A stretch of 64,000 bases of DNA from Rhodoblastus sp963727035 (lineage in GTDB: Bacteria > Pseudomonadota > Alphaproteobacteria > Rhizobiales > Beijerinckiaceae), in contig CAVSEY010000010.1 in assembly GCA_963727035.1 (NCBI GenBank), forward strand, positions 1 to 64,000. Direction: 5' to 3'. Of the stretch, positions 34,826 through 44,162 are shown in pieces. Position 1 is the first letter of the stretch; each line of letters opens with the position of its first letter. A program made the position numbers and the translations under genes. Under the pieces are notes generated by a model. The model made no database searches. It saw only the letters and a list, made by a program, of their open reading frames with translations, and had not been told where the DNA came from.

Positions 34826-36112
34826 ATGAGTGAAGCGGCCAAATTTACCTCAGGCGACAAGACGATGGAAATGCCGATCAAGCACGGCACGGTCGGCCCC
34901 GACGTTGCCGATATTTCCAAATTCTACAGCCAGACCGGCATGTTCACCTTCGATCCCGGCTTCACCTCGACCGCAAGCTGCGAATCCAAGATCACCTATA
35001 TCGACGGCGACCAGGGCGTGCTGCTCTATCGCGGCTATCCGATCGAACAGCTCGCCGAACATGGCGACTTTCTCGAAACCTGCTACCTCCTGCTCTATGG
35101 GGAGCTGCCGACGGCGCGCCAGAAATCCGATTTTGATTATCGCGTCACGCGCCACACCATGGTCCACGAGCAGATGGCGCGCTTCTTCTCCGGCTTCCGC
35201 CGCGACGCCCATCCCATGGCGGTGATGGTGGCCTCGGTCGGCGCGCTGTCGGCCTTCTATCACGACTCGGTCGATATTTCGGACCACAACCAGCGTGTGC
35301 TGGCGACGCTGCGCATCATCGCGAAAATGCCGACGCTCGCGGCCATGGCCTATAAATACAGCCTCGGCCAGCCCTTCATCTATCCGAAGAACGACCTCGA
35401 CTATACGTCGAATTTCCTGCGCATGTGTTTCGCGGTGCCCTGCGAAGAGTACAAGGTCAATCCGATCGTCTCGCGCGCGCTCGACCGGATCTTCATCCTG
35501 CACGCCGACCACGAACAGAACGCGTCGACCTCGACCGTGCGTCTCGCCGGCTCCTCCGGCGCCAATCCCTTCGCCTGTATCGCCGCCGGCATCGCCTGCC
35601 TGTGGGGCCCGGCCCATGGCGGCGCCAATGAGGCGGCGCTCAAGATGCTGACCGAAATCGGCCATGTCGACAATATTCCGAAGTTTATCGCCAGGGCCAA
35701 GGACAAGAACGATCCGTTCCGCCTGATGGGCTTCGGCCATCGCGTTTACAAGAATTACGATCCACGCGCGAAAATCATGGCCCACACCTGCCATGAGGTG
35801 CTCAACGACCTTGGCATCAAGGACGACCCCCTGCTCGACGTGGCGGTCGAACTGGAGCGCATCGCGCTGCACGACGACTATTTCATCGAGAAGAAGCTCT
35901 ATCCCAACATCGACTTCTATTCCGGCATCACCCTCAAGGCGATTGGCTTCCCGGTCTCGATGTTCACCGTGCTGTTCGCCGTCGCCCGCACCGTCGGCTG
36001 GATCGCCCAGTGGAAGGAAATGCTCGACGATCCGCACCAGAAGATCGGGCGTCCGCGCCAGCTCTATACCGGCGCGCCGCGCCGCGACTATGTGATGACG
36101 GGTTCGCGGTGA
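34826..36112 (+). CDS. gltA: Citrate synthase
   Basis: 428 residues, type II citrate synthase. Active-site segments visible are LHADHEQNASTSTVR (His), GPAHGGANEA (His) and MGFGHRVYKNYDPR (with the catalytic Asp further on). First step of the TCA cycle. Start at 34826 (MSEAAKFTSGDK) is the family N-terminus; the upstream in-frame extension is not conserved-looking. The stop overlaps a GTG start of the next gene. Confidence 0.97.
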   Translation: MSEAAKFTSGDKTMEMPIKHGTVGPDVADISKFYSQTGMFTFDPGFTSTASCESKITYIDGDQGVLLYRGYPIEQLAEHGDFLETCYLLLYGELPTARQKSDFDYRVTRHTMVHEQMARFFSGFRRDAHPMAVMVASVGALSAFYHDSVDISDHNQRVLATLRIIAKMPTLAAMAYKYSLGQPFIYPKNDLDYTSNFLRMCFAVPCEEYKVNPIVSRALDRIFILHADHEQNASTSTVRLAGSSGANPFACIAAGIACLWGPAHGGANEAALKMLTEIGHVDNIPKFIARAKDKNDPFRLMGFGHRVYKNYDPRAKIMAHTCHEVLNDLGIKDDPLLDVAVELERIALHDDYFIEKKLYPNIDFYSGITLKAIGFPVSMFTVLFAVARTVGWIAQWKEMLDDPHQKIGRPRQLYTGAPRRDYVMTGSR

Positions 36113-36678
36113 ACCGCCGGCGCTCCCGATTTGGCGCACGACTTGGCGCACGACTTGGCGCGGCCGCCTGCGCCGCCCTCCTCTGGTTCGCCCAGGGGAG
36201 CGGCGCGGCTTTCGCCCAGACTGTCGCCCAAGCCAATCCGCTCGAGGAAGGCGGTTTCGGCCAAAAGCGCGGCGAGGCCGCCGTCATCGACGACAAGGCT
36301 TTCGATTGCGACGTCTTCCGCAAGCTGATCGCCGCCGCGCCCGATGGATTCAAGGCAATGCGCGGCCCGGTGACCAAAGACGCCGACGCGGTGACCACCT
36401 ATGGCGCGACCGAAACCCTGTTCGGGATCTGCGACATCATCGACAAGAAAAAGATCGGCGACGTCATCTATTCCTGCGCGGCGAAGAAGTTGAACATCCC
36501 CGACATCAAGGCGACCGCCGACGCCTGCCTCGGCGCCGATGGTTTCGCTTTCGCGGGCAACGAGAATCCGAGCACGCAATACCTCAAATATGAGCCGCGC
36601 CTCGGCGCCGCCAAAGCGCGCGTGGTTGCGCTGACGACGTTCGGCAAGACGACGCTGGCGATCATGAACATACGCTGA
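36109..36678 (+). CDS. Exported hypothetical protein downstream of gltA
   Basis: 189 residues from a GTG that overlaps the gltA stop (GTGA), indicating translational coupling. Signal peptide: basic n-region containing a tandem repeat (FGARLGARLGAA), hydrophobic core, cleavage after AAFAQ. The mature part has four cysteines (FDCDVF, FGICDI, YSCAAK, DACLGA) and no membrane segment, so it is probably periplasmic. No family recognised. The repeat is encoded by three copies of TTGGCGCACGAC-like DNA at 36130-36160. Convergent with lpxB. Confidence 0.75.
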   Translation: MNRRRSRFGARLGARLGAAACAALLWFAQGSGAAFAQTVAQANPLEEGGFGQKRGEAAVIDDKAFDCDVFRKLIAAAPDGFKAMRGPVTKDADAVTTYGATETLFGICDIIDKKKIGDVIYSCAAKKLNIPDIKATADACLGADGFAFAGNENPSTQYLKYEPRLGAAKARVVALTTFGKTTLAIMNIR

Positions 36679-36695
36679 GCGGCGTTTCCCGCCGA

Positions 36696-37826
36696 TCAGG
36701 ACGTCAGCAGGTCGTGGATCGCCTCGGCGGCCTTTTCGCTCGGGCGTCTTTCGTCGCCGATCGCGAGTTTTTCGCCCAGCCGGCCGACCGCCTCCAACTG
36801 CCGCCGCCGCTCGGGGCCGTCTTCGATGATTTCGGCGAGTTTTTCCGCAAGGGCGGCGCCGTTGGCCTCGTCCTGAAGCATTTCCGGGAAGGCCATTTCG
36901 CCGAGAATGATATTGGGCTGCGCCACCATATTCACCTGGATCAGGCGGCGCGCGATCCATTCCTCGATTTTCGGAACCTTGTAGGCGACGATCGTCGGCG
37001 TCCGCGACAGGGCCAGTTCGAGGGTCACGGTGCCCGAGGCGGCGAGCGCGGCGCGCGCGGCGCGGAAGGCGGCGCTTTTCTCCTCGTCGCCGACCGCCAC
37101 GCGCGGCTTCACCGGCCAGGACGCGATCAGGGCCTCCACCTTTTCCGCAAGGCCGCGCGAAGTGGGAAGAACATAATCCAGCCCCGGATGCGCGGCGTCG
37201 AGTCGGGCGACGGCCTCGCCGAACACCGCGCCCATGCGCTGGATCACCGAAGCGCGCGAGCCCGGCAGGACCAGGACCGGGCCCTGTCTCTTGGCCTCGT
37301 CATCGCCTTGCAGCGCCGCCCGCCGTTCGATCAGGGGATGGCCGATATAGACGCAGCGCGGGCCGCCGAGGCGCTCGTGAACCTGCGGCTCGAAGGGGAA
37401 AATGGCGAGAATCAGATCGACAAAAGCGCGCATCTTCTTCGCGCGTCCCGGCCGCCACGCCCAGACCGTCGGTCCGACATAATTGACGATCTTCACATCG
37501 GGCAGGATTTTTCGCGCCCGTCGCGCCACGCGATGGTTGAAATCCGGGCTGTCGATGATCACCAGGGCGTCGGGCCGCGCGGCGATCACGGCGCGCGCGG
37601 TCTGGTCGATCCGCCTCAAAACATTGCGCAGATTGGCGAGCACCGGCAGCACGCCCATCAGCGAAATCTCGTGCATCGGGAACAGGCTGGCGAAGCCTTC
37701 CGAAATCATCGCCTCGCCGCCGACGCCGGAAATCTCGACACCCGGAATTTTCGCCCGCAAGGCGCGGATCAGGCCCTGTCCGAGCAGGTCGCCCGAAGGC
37801 TCTCCCGCGATCATGAAGATCTTCAT
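36696..37826 (-). CDS. lpxB: Lipid-A-disaccharide synthase
   Basis: 376 residues, glycosyltransferase family 19. The N-terminus MKIFMIAGEPSGDLLG and the segments NYVGPTVWAWRPGRAK and VLPGSRASVIQRM are diagnostic. Joins UDP-2,3-diacylglucosamine and lipid X to make the lipid A disaccharide. Start fixed by the ATGA overlap with the lpxI stop; the longer open frame is a shadow. Last gene of the minus-strand lipid A run. Confidence 0.96.
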   Translation of the reverse strand: MKIFMIAGEPSGDLLGQGLIRALRAKIPGVEISGVGGEAMISEGFASLFPMHEISLMGVLPVLANLRNVLRRIDQTARAVIAARPDALVIIDSPDFNHRVARRARKILPDVKIVNYVGPTVWAWRPGRAKKMRAFVDLILAIFPFEPQVHERLGGPRCVYIGHPLIERRAALQGDDEAKRQGPVLVLPGSRASVIQRMGAVFGEAVARLDAAHPGLDYVLPTSRGLAEKVEALIASWPVKPRVAVGDEEKSAAFRAARAALAASGTVTLELALSRTPTIVAYKVPKIEEWIARRLIQVNMVAQPNIILGEMAFPEMLQDEANGAALAEKLAEIIEDGPERRRQLEAVGRLGEKLAIGDERRPSEKAAEAIHDLLTS

Positions 37827-38668
37827 CGGCTGGCTTCCCGCGTAAAGCCATGGAGAAACAGCCCGGCCTTTTCGGCCAGAGCCGCCACCGCGTCGCGGTC
37901 GAGGATCAGCACCTTGCCCGCCTCGACCGCGATTCCCCTCAACCCGGCCTTGGCGGCGGCGGCGACCGTCTCCGGCCCCATGGCCGGCAGGTCGACGCGC
38001 AGATCCTGGCCTTGTTTCGGCGCCTTGATCAGCATTCCCGCCGATCCCTTGGCCCGCCAGCGTCCCCTCTCGCGCAATTCGGCGACGCGCAGGAGCATGG
38101 AATCGGTGCCTTCGGCGGCTTCGAGCGCGACGATGCGGCGATGGGAGAGCACCAGGGCCTGGCCGCAGTCGAAAGCCGAAAGCGCCGCCAGACAATCATG
38201 GCCGTAGGCGAGGTCTTCCTCCATTTCCTTCGGGAAAGGCAGTCGATTCATCGCGCCCGGCGCGGCAAGCAGCTCCGGCGCCAGCGTCTCGACGCCGATG
38301 ACCCGCAGCCCTTCGGATTCGAACAGTCTCAAGACGCCTTTCAGGGCATGGTCGTCGCCGCCCTTCAGCAATCGGAGAATCTCGGGCAGGCGCTTGATCG
38401 CGCCCCAGTCGGGCCGCAGATCGGCGAATTCCGGCCGGCCGAGGCCGCCGATGAAACAGATTTCCTCGATTCCGCGCGCCTCGATCTCGCGGAAGGCCGC
38501 GCCGAGCTGGCCGACGCCGAGCCAGATATGGGGAAATTCCGCCACGCCCTCGCTGGCGATCCCCTTGAGGGCGAGAATGAAAACATCCCGCCCGCGCGCC
38601 GTGGCCGCGCGCGCGGCCACGAGTGGAAACTGCCCCGCGCCGCAGATGAGCGCGATCTGGCCGCTCAC
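37823..38668 (-). CDS. lpxI: UDP-2,3-diacylglucosamine pyrophosphatase LpxI
   Basis: 281 residues, the LpxI (former DUF1009) family that replaces LpxH in alphaproteobacteria. Features: N-terminal IALICGAGQFPLVAARAA, central FIGGLGRPEFADLRPD, C-terminal AGMLIKAPKQGQDLRVDLPA with GPET. Cleaves UDP-2,3-diacylglucosamine to lipid X and UMP. GTG start at 38668 overlaps the lpxA stop; its own stop overlaps the lpxB start, so the three genes are coupled. Confidence 0.94.
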   Translation of the reverse strand: MSGQIALICGAGQFPLVAARAATARGRDVFILALKGIASEGVAEFPHIWLGVGQLGAAFREIEARGIEEICFIGGLGRPEFADLRPDWGAIKRLPEILRLLKGGDDHALKGVLRLFESEGLRVIGVETLAPELLAAPGAMNRLPFPKEMEEDLAYGHDCLAALSAFDCGQALVLSHRRIVALEAAEGTDSMLLRVAELRERGRWRAKGSAGMLIKAPKQGQDLRVDLPAMGPETVAAAAKAGLRGIAVEAGKVLILDRDAVAALAEKAGLFLHGFTREASR

Positions 38669-39465
38669 GACGCGACCCGCTCCGTTTCCGGCACGCACAG
38701 GGCGCGGTCGCCGCCGGCGCGGATGAAATCGACGATCATCATCACCTCGGCATTGGCGGCGAATTCCTCGGCGACGTCCTCGACACGCTCCTTCAGCGTG
38801 CCTTCCGGCGCGAAGAGCGCGCGATAGGCGCGCCGCAGGTCGTGGATCATCTCGCGCCCGAAATTGCGGCGCTTGAGGCCGACCAGATTGAGCCCCATCA
38901 GGTAGCCGCGGCTGCCGAAGGCGAGGCCGAAGGGGATGAGATCGGCGCCGATGCCGGTCATGCCGCTGACGAAGGCATGGGCCCCGATCCGCGCATATTG
39001 GACGATCGCCGAACCGCCGCCGCAGATCACCCAGTCGTCGATGGTGACATGGCCGGCGATCATGCAATTGTTGGAGAACACGCAATCGTTGCCGATGCGG
39101 CTGTCATGGCCGACATGGGCATTGGCGAGAAAGAAGCAGCGGTCGCCGACGATCGTTTCGACCCGGCCGCTGGCCGTGCCCGGATTCATCGTGACGCCTT
39201 CGCGGATCACGCAATCCGCGCCGATGGCGAGGCTCGTGTCCTCGCCGCGATATTTCAAATCCTGCGGCTCATAGCCGATCGAGGCGAAGGGATAGATCTT
39301 CGTGCGCGGCCCGACGGTCGTGCGGCCGTTGACCACCACATGGGATTTGAGCTTCACGCCGTCGCCCAGCGTGACCTTGGGGCCGATATGGCAGAACGGC
39401 CCGATTTCGACGCCGTCGCCGAGGCGCGCGCCGTCCTCGACGATCGAAGTGGGATGGATCGACAT
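38665..39465 (-). CDS. lpxA: UDP-N-acetylglucosamine acyltransferase
   Basis: 266 residues with a left-handed beta-helix of hexapeptide repeats and the catalytic His in ANAHVGHDSRIG; the C-terminal helical part follows LMGLNLVGLKRRNF. Transfers a 3-hydroxyacyl chain to UDP-GlcNAc, the first step of lipid A synthesis. It begins 3 bp after the fabZ stop, and its last codons overlap lpxI. Confidence 0.97.
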   Translation of the reverse strand: MSIHPTSIVEDGARLGDGVEIGPFCHIGPKVTLGDGVKLKSHVVVNGRTTVGPRTKIYPFASIGYEPQDLKYRGEDTSLAIGADCVIREGVTMNPGTASGRVETIVGDRCFFLANAHVGHDSRIGNDCVFSNNCMIAGHVTIDDWVICGGGSAIVQYARIGAHAFVSGMTGIGADLIPFGLAFGSRGYLMGLNLVGLKRRNFGREMIHDLRRAYRALFAPEGTLKERVEDVAEEFAANAEVMMIVDFIRAGGDRALCVPETERVAS

Positions 39466-39468
39466 GTA

Positions 39469-39945
39469 TCAGCCCTGTTGGTCGGCGTCGGTGATGATCA
39501 TGGCGCTGATTTCGGCCTCGGCGACCAGGGCGCCGTCAACCATCGCCTTGCCTTGATACCACCAGATGTTGCGCCGCTGGTTGACGCGGGTCATGTGGAA
39601 TTCCACCCGATCCCCCGGCACCACCGGCTTGCGGAACTTGGCCTTGTCGATGGTCATGAAATAGACCAGCGGCGGCTTGGAGCCGCCGAGTTTCGCCATG
39701 ACGCAGAGCGCGCCCGCCGTCTGCGCCATGCCTTCGATCAGCAGCACGCCGGGAAAAACCGGTCGGTCCGGAAAATGGCCGGTGAATTGCGGCTCGTTGA
39801 TCGTGACATTCTTGATCCCGATCCCGAATTCGTCGCCGCGCGCCTGAACGATGCGATCGACGAGCAGGAAAGGATAACGATGCGGCAGCAATTGCATCAG
39901 CCGCTGAATATCGACCGCTTCCAAGGTCTGGACCTGATCCGACAT
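39469..39945 (-). CDS. fabZ: 3-hydroxyacyl-ACP dehydratase FabZ
   Basis: 158 residues, hot-dog fold. The catalytic His is in LPHRYPFLLVDR and the Glu in PVFPGVLLIEGMAQTAG. Dehydrates 3-hydroxyacyl-ACP and competes with LpxA/LpxD for the same substrate, which explains its place between lpxA and lpxD. Start at 39945 (MSDQVQTLEAVDI) was chosen because the upstream in-frame part is translated repeat DNA. Confidence 0.97.
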   Translation of the reverse strand: MSDQVQTLEAVDIQRLMQLLPHRYPFLLVDRIVQARGDEFGIGIKNVTINEPQFTGHFPDRPVFPGVLLIEGMAQTAGALCVMAKLGGSKPPLVYFMTIDKAKFRKPVVPGDRVEFHMTRVNQRRNIWWYQGKAMVDGALVAEAEISAMIITDADQQG

Positions 39946-40051
39946 ATCCCGTTCCACAAATATCGAATGAGTGCTTTTATCGGCCCGCTTTAACGACACA
40001 TTCGGGCCGAAGGCCAGCGAAAAACGCTTTTTTCCGCCGTCCATCGCGTCT

Positions 40052-40213
40052 TGGCGTGCGCCAACCAGAGTCTTTTCTATTGGGCTCTGGCGTGCGCCAA
40101 CCAGAGTTCTTCTTTTTTGGCTCTGGCATGCGCCAACCAGAGTCTTTCTTTTTTGGCTCTGGCGTGCGCCAACCGCGGTCCTTTTTTTGGCTCTGGCGTG
40201 CGCCAACCGCGGG
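40052..40213. repeat. Five tandem ~35-bp repeats between fabZ and lpxD
   Basis: Five copies of a unit with core TGGCGTGCGCCAACC, followed by AGAGTCTTTC or CGGTCC, a T-tract and GGCTC. Each core is an imperfect palindrome (TGGCG-TG-CGCCA). The period is about 36 bp (last unit about 33). On the minus strand each unit has an A-tract upstream of the palindrome. The array occupies most of the 274-bp fabZ-lpxD gap. Confidence 0.85.
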
Positions 40214-40219
40214 ATGGAT

Positions 40220-41258
40220 TCAATCCTCCCTGCCCTTGCGCCGGACCATGCGGTCAAGCATGGCGACGCCCTTGAGCCAGAGCCGCGCGTCGCGCGCCGG
40301 CGATCCGCCGATACGCGCCCCCGGCGCGACATCGGCCATGACGCCCGCCTGCGCGCCGATCTGCGCGCCCATGCCGATTTTCAAATGGCCGGTGATCCCC
40401 GCCTGCCCGCCGGCGACGACGAAATCGCCGAATTCCGTCGAACCGGAAACGCCAACCTGGCTGACGATCACGCAATGGCGACCGATCACGACATTATGGG
40501 CGATCTGCACCAGATTATCGATCTTGGTCCCCTCGCCGACGATCGTGTCGCGATTGGCGCCCCGATCGATCGTGCTATTGGCGCCGATCTCGACGTCGTC
40601 CTGGATGATCACCCGGCCGACCTGCGGCGCCTTGAGATGGCCGCGCGGGCTCATGGCGAAACCGAAACCATCCTGGCCGATGCGCACGCCGGGATGAAGG
40701 ATGACCCTGTCGCCGATCAGGGCGTTGCAGACCGTCGCGCCCGCTCCGATCGAAGAATTGCGGCCGATCCGCACATAAGGCCCGATCACCGCATTGGGGC
40801 CGACGACCGCACCGGCGCCGATCTCGGCGTGGGGGCCGATCACCGCGCCGGGATCGACGATGACTTCCGATTCCAGCCGCGCCAGCGGATGCACATTGGC
40901 GCCCGGCGAAACGCCATGGCCGTCGAACCATGACCCAGGCCGCGCCGCCTCGGGATAGATTTTCGCCGCCACGATCGCGCAGGCGCGATAAGGCTCGCGG
41001 ACCACAAGCGCCGCGACGCCTTGCGGCGCGCGGTCGGCATGACGCTCGGAAACCAGGCAGGCCGTGGCCCGGGTTTCCGCCAGCTGGTCCGCATATTTGG
41101 GATTGTCGAGAAAGACCAGGTCGCCGGGACGCCCGCGGTCGAGCGGCGCGACGTCGAAAATCCTCTGGCCAAGGTCCACCTCGCCGATCGCGACGGGCGC
41201 CGGTCCATTCCACGATCTCGGCGAGGGTCGGCGTGGCGGCGCGGCGAAAGAATTTCAT
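40220..41258 (-). CDS. lpxD: UDP-3-O-acyl-glucosamine N-acyltransferase LpxD (apparent frameshift near the start)
   Basis: The main frame holds the uridine-binding domain and hexapeptide beta-helix (PGAVIGPHAEIGAGAVVGPN; catalytic His in IAHNVVIGRHCVI). It opens only at a GTG at 41179 (VDLGQRIF). The normal N-terminus MKFFRRAATPTLAEIVEWTG is in another frame from 41258. Adding one C in the GCGCC/CGTCG run at about 41202 joins them as WTGAPVAIGEVDLGQ. LpxD is essential in most Gram-negatives, so a sequence error is the simplest explanation. The full protein would be about 346 residues. Confidence 0.88.
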
Positions 41259-41346
41259 TTCTTCCAAGCGACAATCCCCCAAAAGCAGTGCTTTGTGCCC
41301 GGATGGCGCTGCCCCGCCGGGCGCGCAAACATGCGACCTATGACAT

Positions 41347-41378
41347 AACAAAAGGGCGCGGCTGAACGCCGCGCCCCT
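41347..41378 (-). terminator. Terminator after bamA
   Basis: The minus strand reads GGGGCGCGGCG-TTCA-GCCGCGCCC followed by TTTTGTTATG, a strong stem with a T-rich tail 20 bp past the bamA stop. It would separate bamA from lpxD transcription, at least in part. Confidence 0.75.
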
Positions 41379-41397
41379 GAATGAGCATGCAAATCGC

Positions 41398-43866
41398 TCA
41401 GAACGTCGTGCCGCCGCTGAAGCTGAACTGCTGCACGATGTCGTATTGGGATTTCGACAGCACGAAAGCGTAGTTGAAGCGGATCGGACCCATGGGCGAG
41501 TTCCAGATCACGCCGACGCCGACCGACGAGTCGATGTTCATTTTGTTGCTGCCGACCGTGATGCAGGCCAGCTGCGAGGTTAGCGGACTCTTGCCAGCGT
41601 CCATTACGGCGCAGGGAGTCCCCGGAGCATAGCCGAGATAGGGACCGAAATTGGTGGCGCCCGTGTAGTTCCACAGGCTGCCGGCGTCGAAGAACAGGGC
41701 GCCCCTCAGGCCGATGTCCTTGGGGAGGCCCCAGATCGGGAACTGGGTTTCGACCGAGGCGCCCCAGTAATCCGTGCCGCCGAGCGCATTGCCGTTGTTG
41801 TTGTAAAGCTCGTTGGTGATGTCGCGCGGCCCGATGCCGCCCGGCGCGAAGCCGCGCACCAGGCTCGGCCCGAGATTGAAATTGTCCGTTATGTGCAGCG
41901 GGTTGCTGCCGGTCTGGAAGACATTGCCGGCCTGAATATGGACGAGGCCGACGACATCGTCGAAATACAATCCTTGATAGCCGCGCATATCGATCGTCGT
42001 GCGCAGGAAGTCCGAATAGCCGCCGAGGCCGGCGAAATCCTGCTTCAGGTCGACATGGAAGCCTGAACGCGGGTCGCGCGGATTGTCGAGATTGTTATAG
42101 CTCAGGGTATAGCCGATCATCGACGTCACCCAGTCGCCCTGCGCCTGTTTCAGCGCCAGCGAGGCTTCGCCATTGCTCACGCAGCTGTTGAAAAAGCTGA
42201 CCGGATAGCCGTTGAGGGGCGGCGTGAACCATTGCGGATAGCTGCAGTCGTTATAGGGCTGGCTCTGATTGTTGGGAATCGTAAGCCGCGAATTATAGAG
42301 CGTATAGCGCGGCGCGAACGTCAGTTCGTCGGTCAGCGGAATGCCCAGGCGCAGCGTGCCGCCGGTCACCCAGTTCGAATAATAGGAGAAATAGGACGCT
42401 TCGCTGATCTTCGAATAGAGATCGAAGCCCGCCGCCATGCGATTATCGAGGAAGAACGGCTCGGTGTAATTGAGTTCGACGCCGCTCGCGTATTGGCCGG
42501 CCGAAACCGCGGCGCGGACAAATTCGCCGCGACCGAGGAAGTTGCTCTGCGTGACGGAAACCTGGGCGATGAAGCCTTCGACGGTCGAATAGCCGCCCGA
42601 GATCGAGAACGACCCGGTGGACTGCTCTTCGACATCGACATCGACAATGATGCGGTCCTGCGACGAGCCCTGCTCGTTGGAGATCTTGACCTTCTTGAAG
42701 TAGCCGAGCGCGTTGAGGCGGCGCTCCGCCTTGTCGATCAGAACCTTGTTGTAGGCGTCGCCCTCGCCGATATCGAACTCGCGGCGGATGACGTAATCGC
42801 GCGTCGCGGTGTTGCCGCGAATATTGATCCGCTCGATGTAAACGTGGGGCCCTTCCTCGACGATGAAGGCGATGTTGACGGTATGGTTCGCCTGATCCTT
42901 GTCGCCCTGGACACGCACCTGCGCGAAGGTGGCGCCCATCTTCTGGACTTCCTTCGTCATGCGCGTCTCGGTCTTCTGGACCGCATCGCCGTCATAGACG
43001 TCGCCGCCATGGATACCGAGCGCCGACTTCAACGCCGCGTCGTTCAGCCCGGAAACATGCGATTCGACATTGACCGCACTGACGCGATAGACCGCGCCTT
43101 CCTCGACGGTGATCGTGACGATATAGCCGCCCGCAGAAGCGTCATAGACCGGATCGACGCCGATGACGCGGAAATCGGCATAGCCGTTCTTGAGGTAATA
43201 GCGCCGGATCGCCTCGGCGTCCTTCGCCAGACGATCCGGATCATAGACGTCCGAGGTCTTGAAAAACGACAGATAGTTCATTTCCGTCGTTTCCATCAGC
43301 CCGCGCAGCTTGCCGTCGGAATAGACGTGGTTGCCGACGAAGCGGATCTGCTTGACGCCCGTCTTGTCGCCTTCATTGATGTCGAAGACGACGTCCACCG
43401 CGTTATTGGGGGTCTGAACCGTCCGCTCGGTGACCGACGCGGCGCTATGGCCTGAACGGCGGTAAACATCGAGAATGCGCTGAACGTCGGCGTCGGCGAC
43501 CGCCTGGCTGTAGGCGCCGCGGTCCTTCAGCTGAACCTCTTTTTGCAGGTCTTCCGACTTGACCTTGGAATTGCCGACGAAAACCACGTGATTGATGACG
43601 GTCGAATTCTCGACCACCCGCACCACCAGTTCGGAGCCGCGATGGCTGACCTGGACATTGGAGAAATAGCCGGTGCCGTACAGCTTCTTGATGGCCTCAT
43701 TGGCGTCGACGCCAACGAAATAGGACCGGATCGTCTCGGAATCGACGCGATGGTTGCCCTCGACGACGACGGTTTCGGCCAGCGCGTGGGCTGGAGCCGC
43801 GATCGTGCCGACCATCAGCGCCACCGCCAGTGCGGTTCGGCTCATAAGACCTTGGCGAAACGTCAT
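41398..43866 (-). CDS. bamA: Outer membrane protein assembly factor BamA
   Basis: 822 residues: signal peptide (TALAVALMVGTIAAPAHALA), five POTRA repeats (around 30-430), then the 16-strand barrel ending in the C-terminal aromatic residue (SFSGGTTF). The lid-lock motif is present as LVRGFAPGGIGPRD. Core of the BAM complex that inserts beta-barrel proteins into the outer membrane. Start at 43866 is chosen from the signal peptide; the in-frame ATG at 43971 would add 35 residues. Conserved order rseP-bamA-lpxD. Confidence 0.96.
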   Translation of the reverse strand: MTFRQGLMSRTALAVALMVGTIAAPAHALAETVVVEGNHRVDSETIRSYFVGVDANEAIKKLYGTGYFSNVQVSHRGSELVVRVVENSTVINHVVFVGNSKVKSEDLQKEVQLKDRGAYSQAVADADVQRILDVYRRSGHSAASVTERTVQTPNNAVDVVFDINEGDKTGVKQIRFVGNHVYSDGKLRGLMETTEMNYLSFFKTSDVYDPDRLAKDAEAIRRYYLKNGYADFRVIGVDPVYDASAGGYIVTITVEEGAVYRVSAVNVESHVSGLNDAALKSALGIHGGDVYDGDAVQKTETRMTKEVQKMGATFAQVRVQGDKDQANHTVNIAFIVEEGPHVYIERINIRGNTATRDYVIRREFDIGEGDAYNKVLIDKAERRLNALGYFKKVKISNEQGSSQDRIIVDVDVEEQSTGSFSISGGYSTVEGFIAQVSVTQSNFLGRGEFVRAAVSAGQYASGVELNYTEPFFLDNRMAAGFDLYSKISEASYFSYYSNWVTGGTLRLGIPLTDELTFAPRYTLYNSRLTIPNNQSQPYNDCSYPQWFTPPLNGYPVSFFNSCVSNGEASLALKQAQGDWVTSMIGYTLSYNNLDNPRDPRSGFHVDLKQDFAGLGGYSDFLRTTIDMRGYQGLYFDDVVGLVHIQAGNVFQTGSNPLHITDNFNLGPSLVRGFAPGGIGPRDITNELYNNNGNALGGTDYWGASVETQFPIWGLPKDIGLRGALFFDAGSLWNYTGATNFGPYLGYAPGTPCAVMDAGKSPLTSQLACITVGSNKMNIDSSVGVGVIWNSPMGPIRFNYAFVLSKSQYDIVQQFSFSGGTTF

Positions 43867-44162
43867 TGAAACCCGGTCTCCGTGACTCAACCCGTCCCGA
43901 ATTGGCTTGGCGACGGGGGACCGAATCAACAAGGATCCGGCCGCAAACTTCAGACTGCGAATGGATAGCATAAACCAAGCCTGTCCATTTCAACTCTGCT
44001 TCTACAAGGTTTACGGAATCCTGCAAATGCCTTTGGATCCGAGTCCCGTTTTTTTACGACGGCGTGGCTCTGAAGCCACGCTGTCGTGGCGCATTTTCGC
44101 CGCAATTCCGGGATTTCCGGCCCCAACGCCCCTTCCGGCGCGACAGCAAATAAACCCCGTTT
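43867..44162. other. rseP-bamA intergenic region with a hairpin
   Basis: 296 bp. A 12-bp stem, CGACGGCGTGGC / GCCACGCTGTCG, is at 44057-44086. On the coding (minus) strand it is followed by an A-tract, not T, so a terminator reading is not supported. bamA probably has its own promoter here. Confidence 0.4.

Noticed and set aside
38842..39993. 383-codon plus-strand frame over lpxA/fabZ
   Set aside because: Asp/His-rich shadow of the reverse-strand hexapeptide protein.
40051..40275. Plus-strand ORF with repeated ALACANQ-like units as a repeat protein
   Set aside because: It simply translates the intergenic tandem DNA repeats; no start signal and no continuation beyond the array.
44057..44086. 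Hairpin as rseP terminator
   Set aside because: On the coding strand the stem is followed by A residues, not T.
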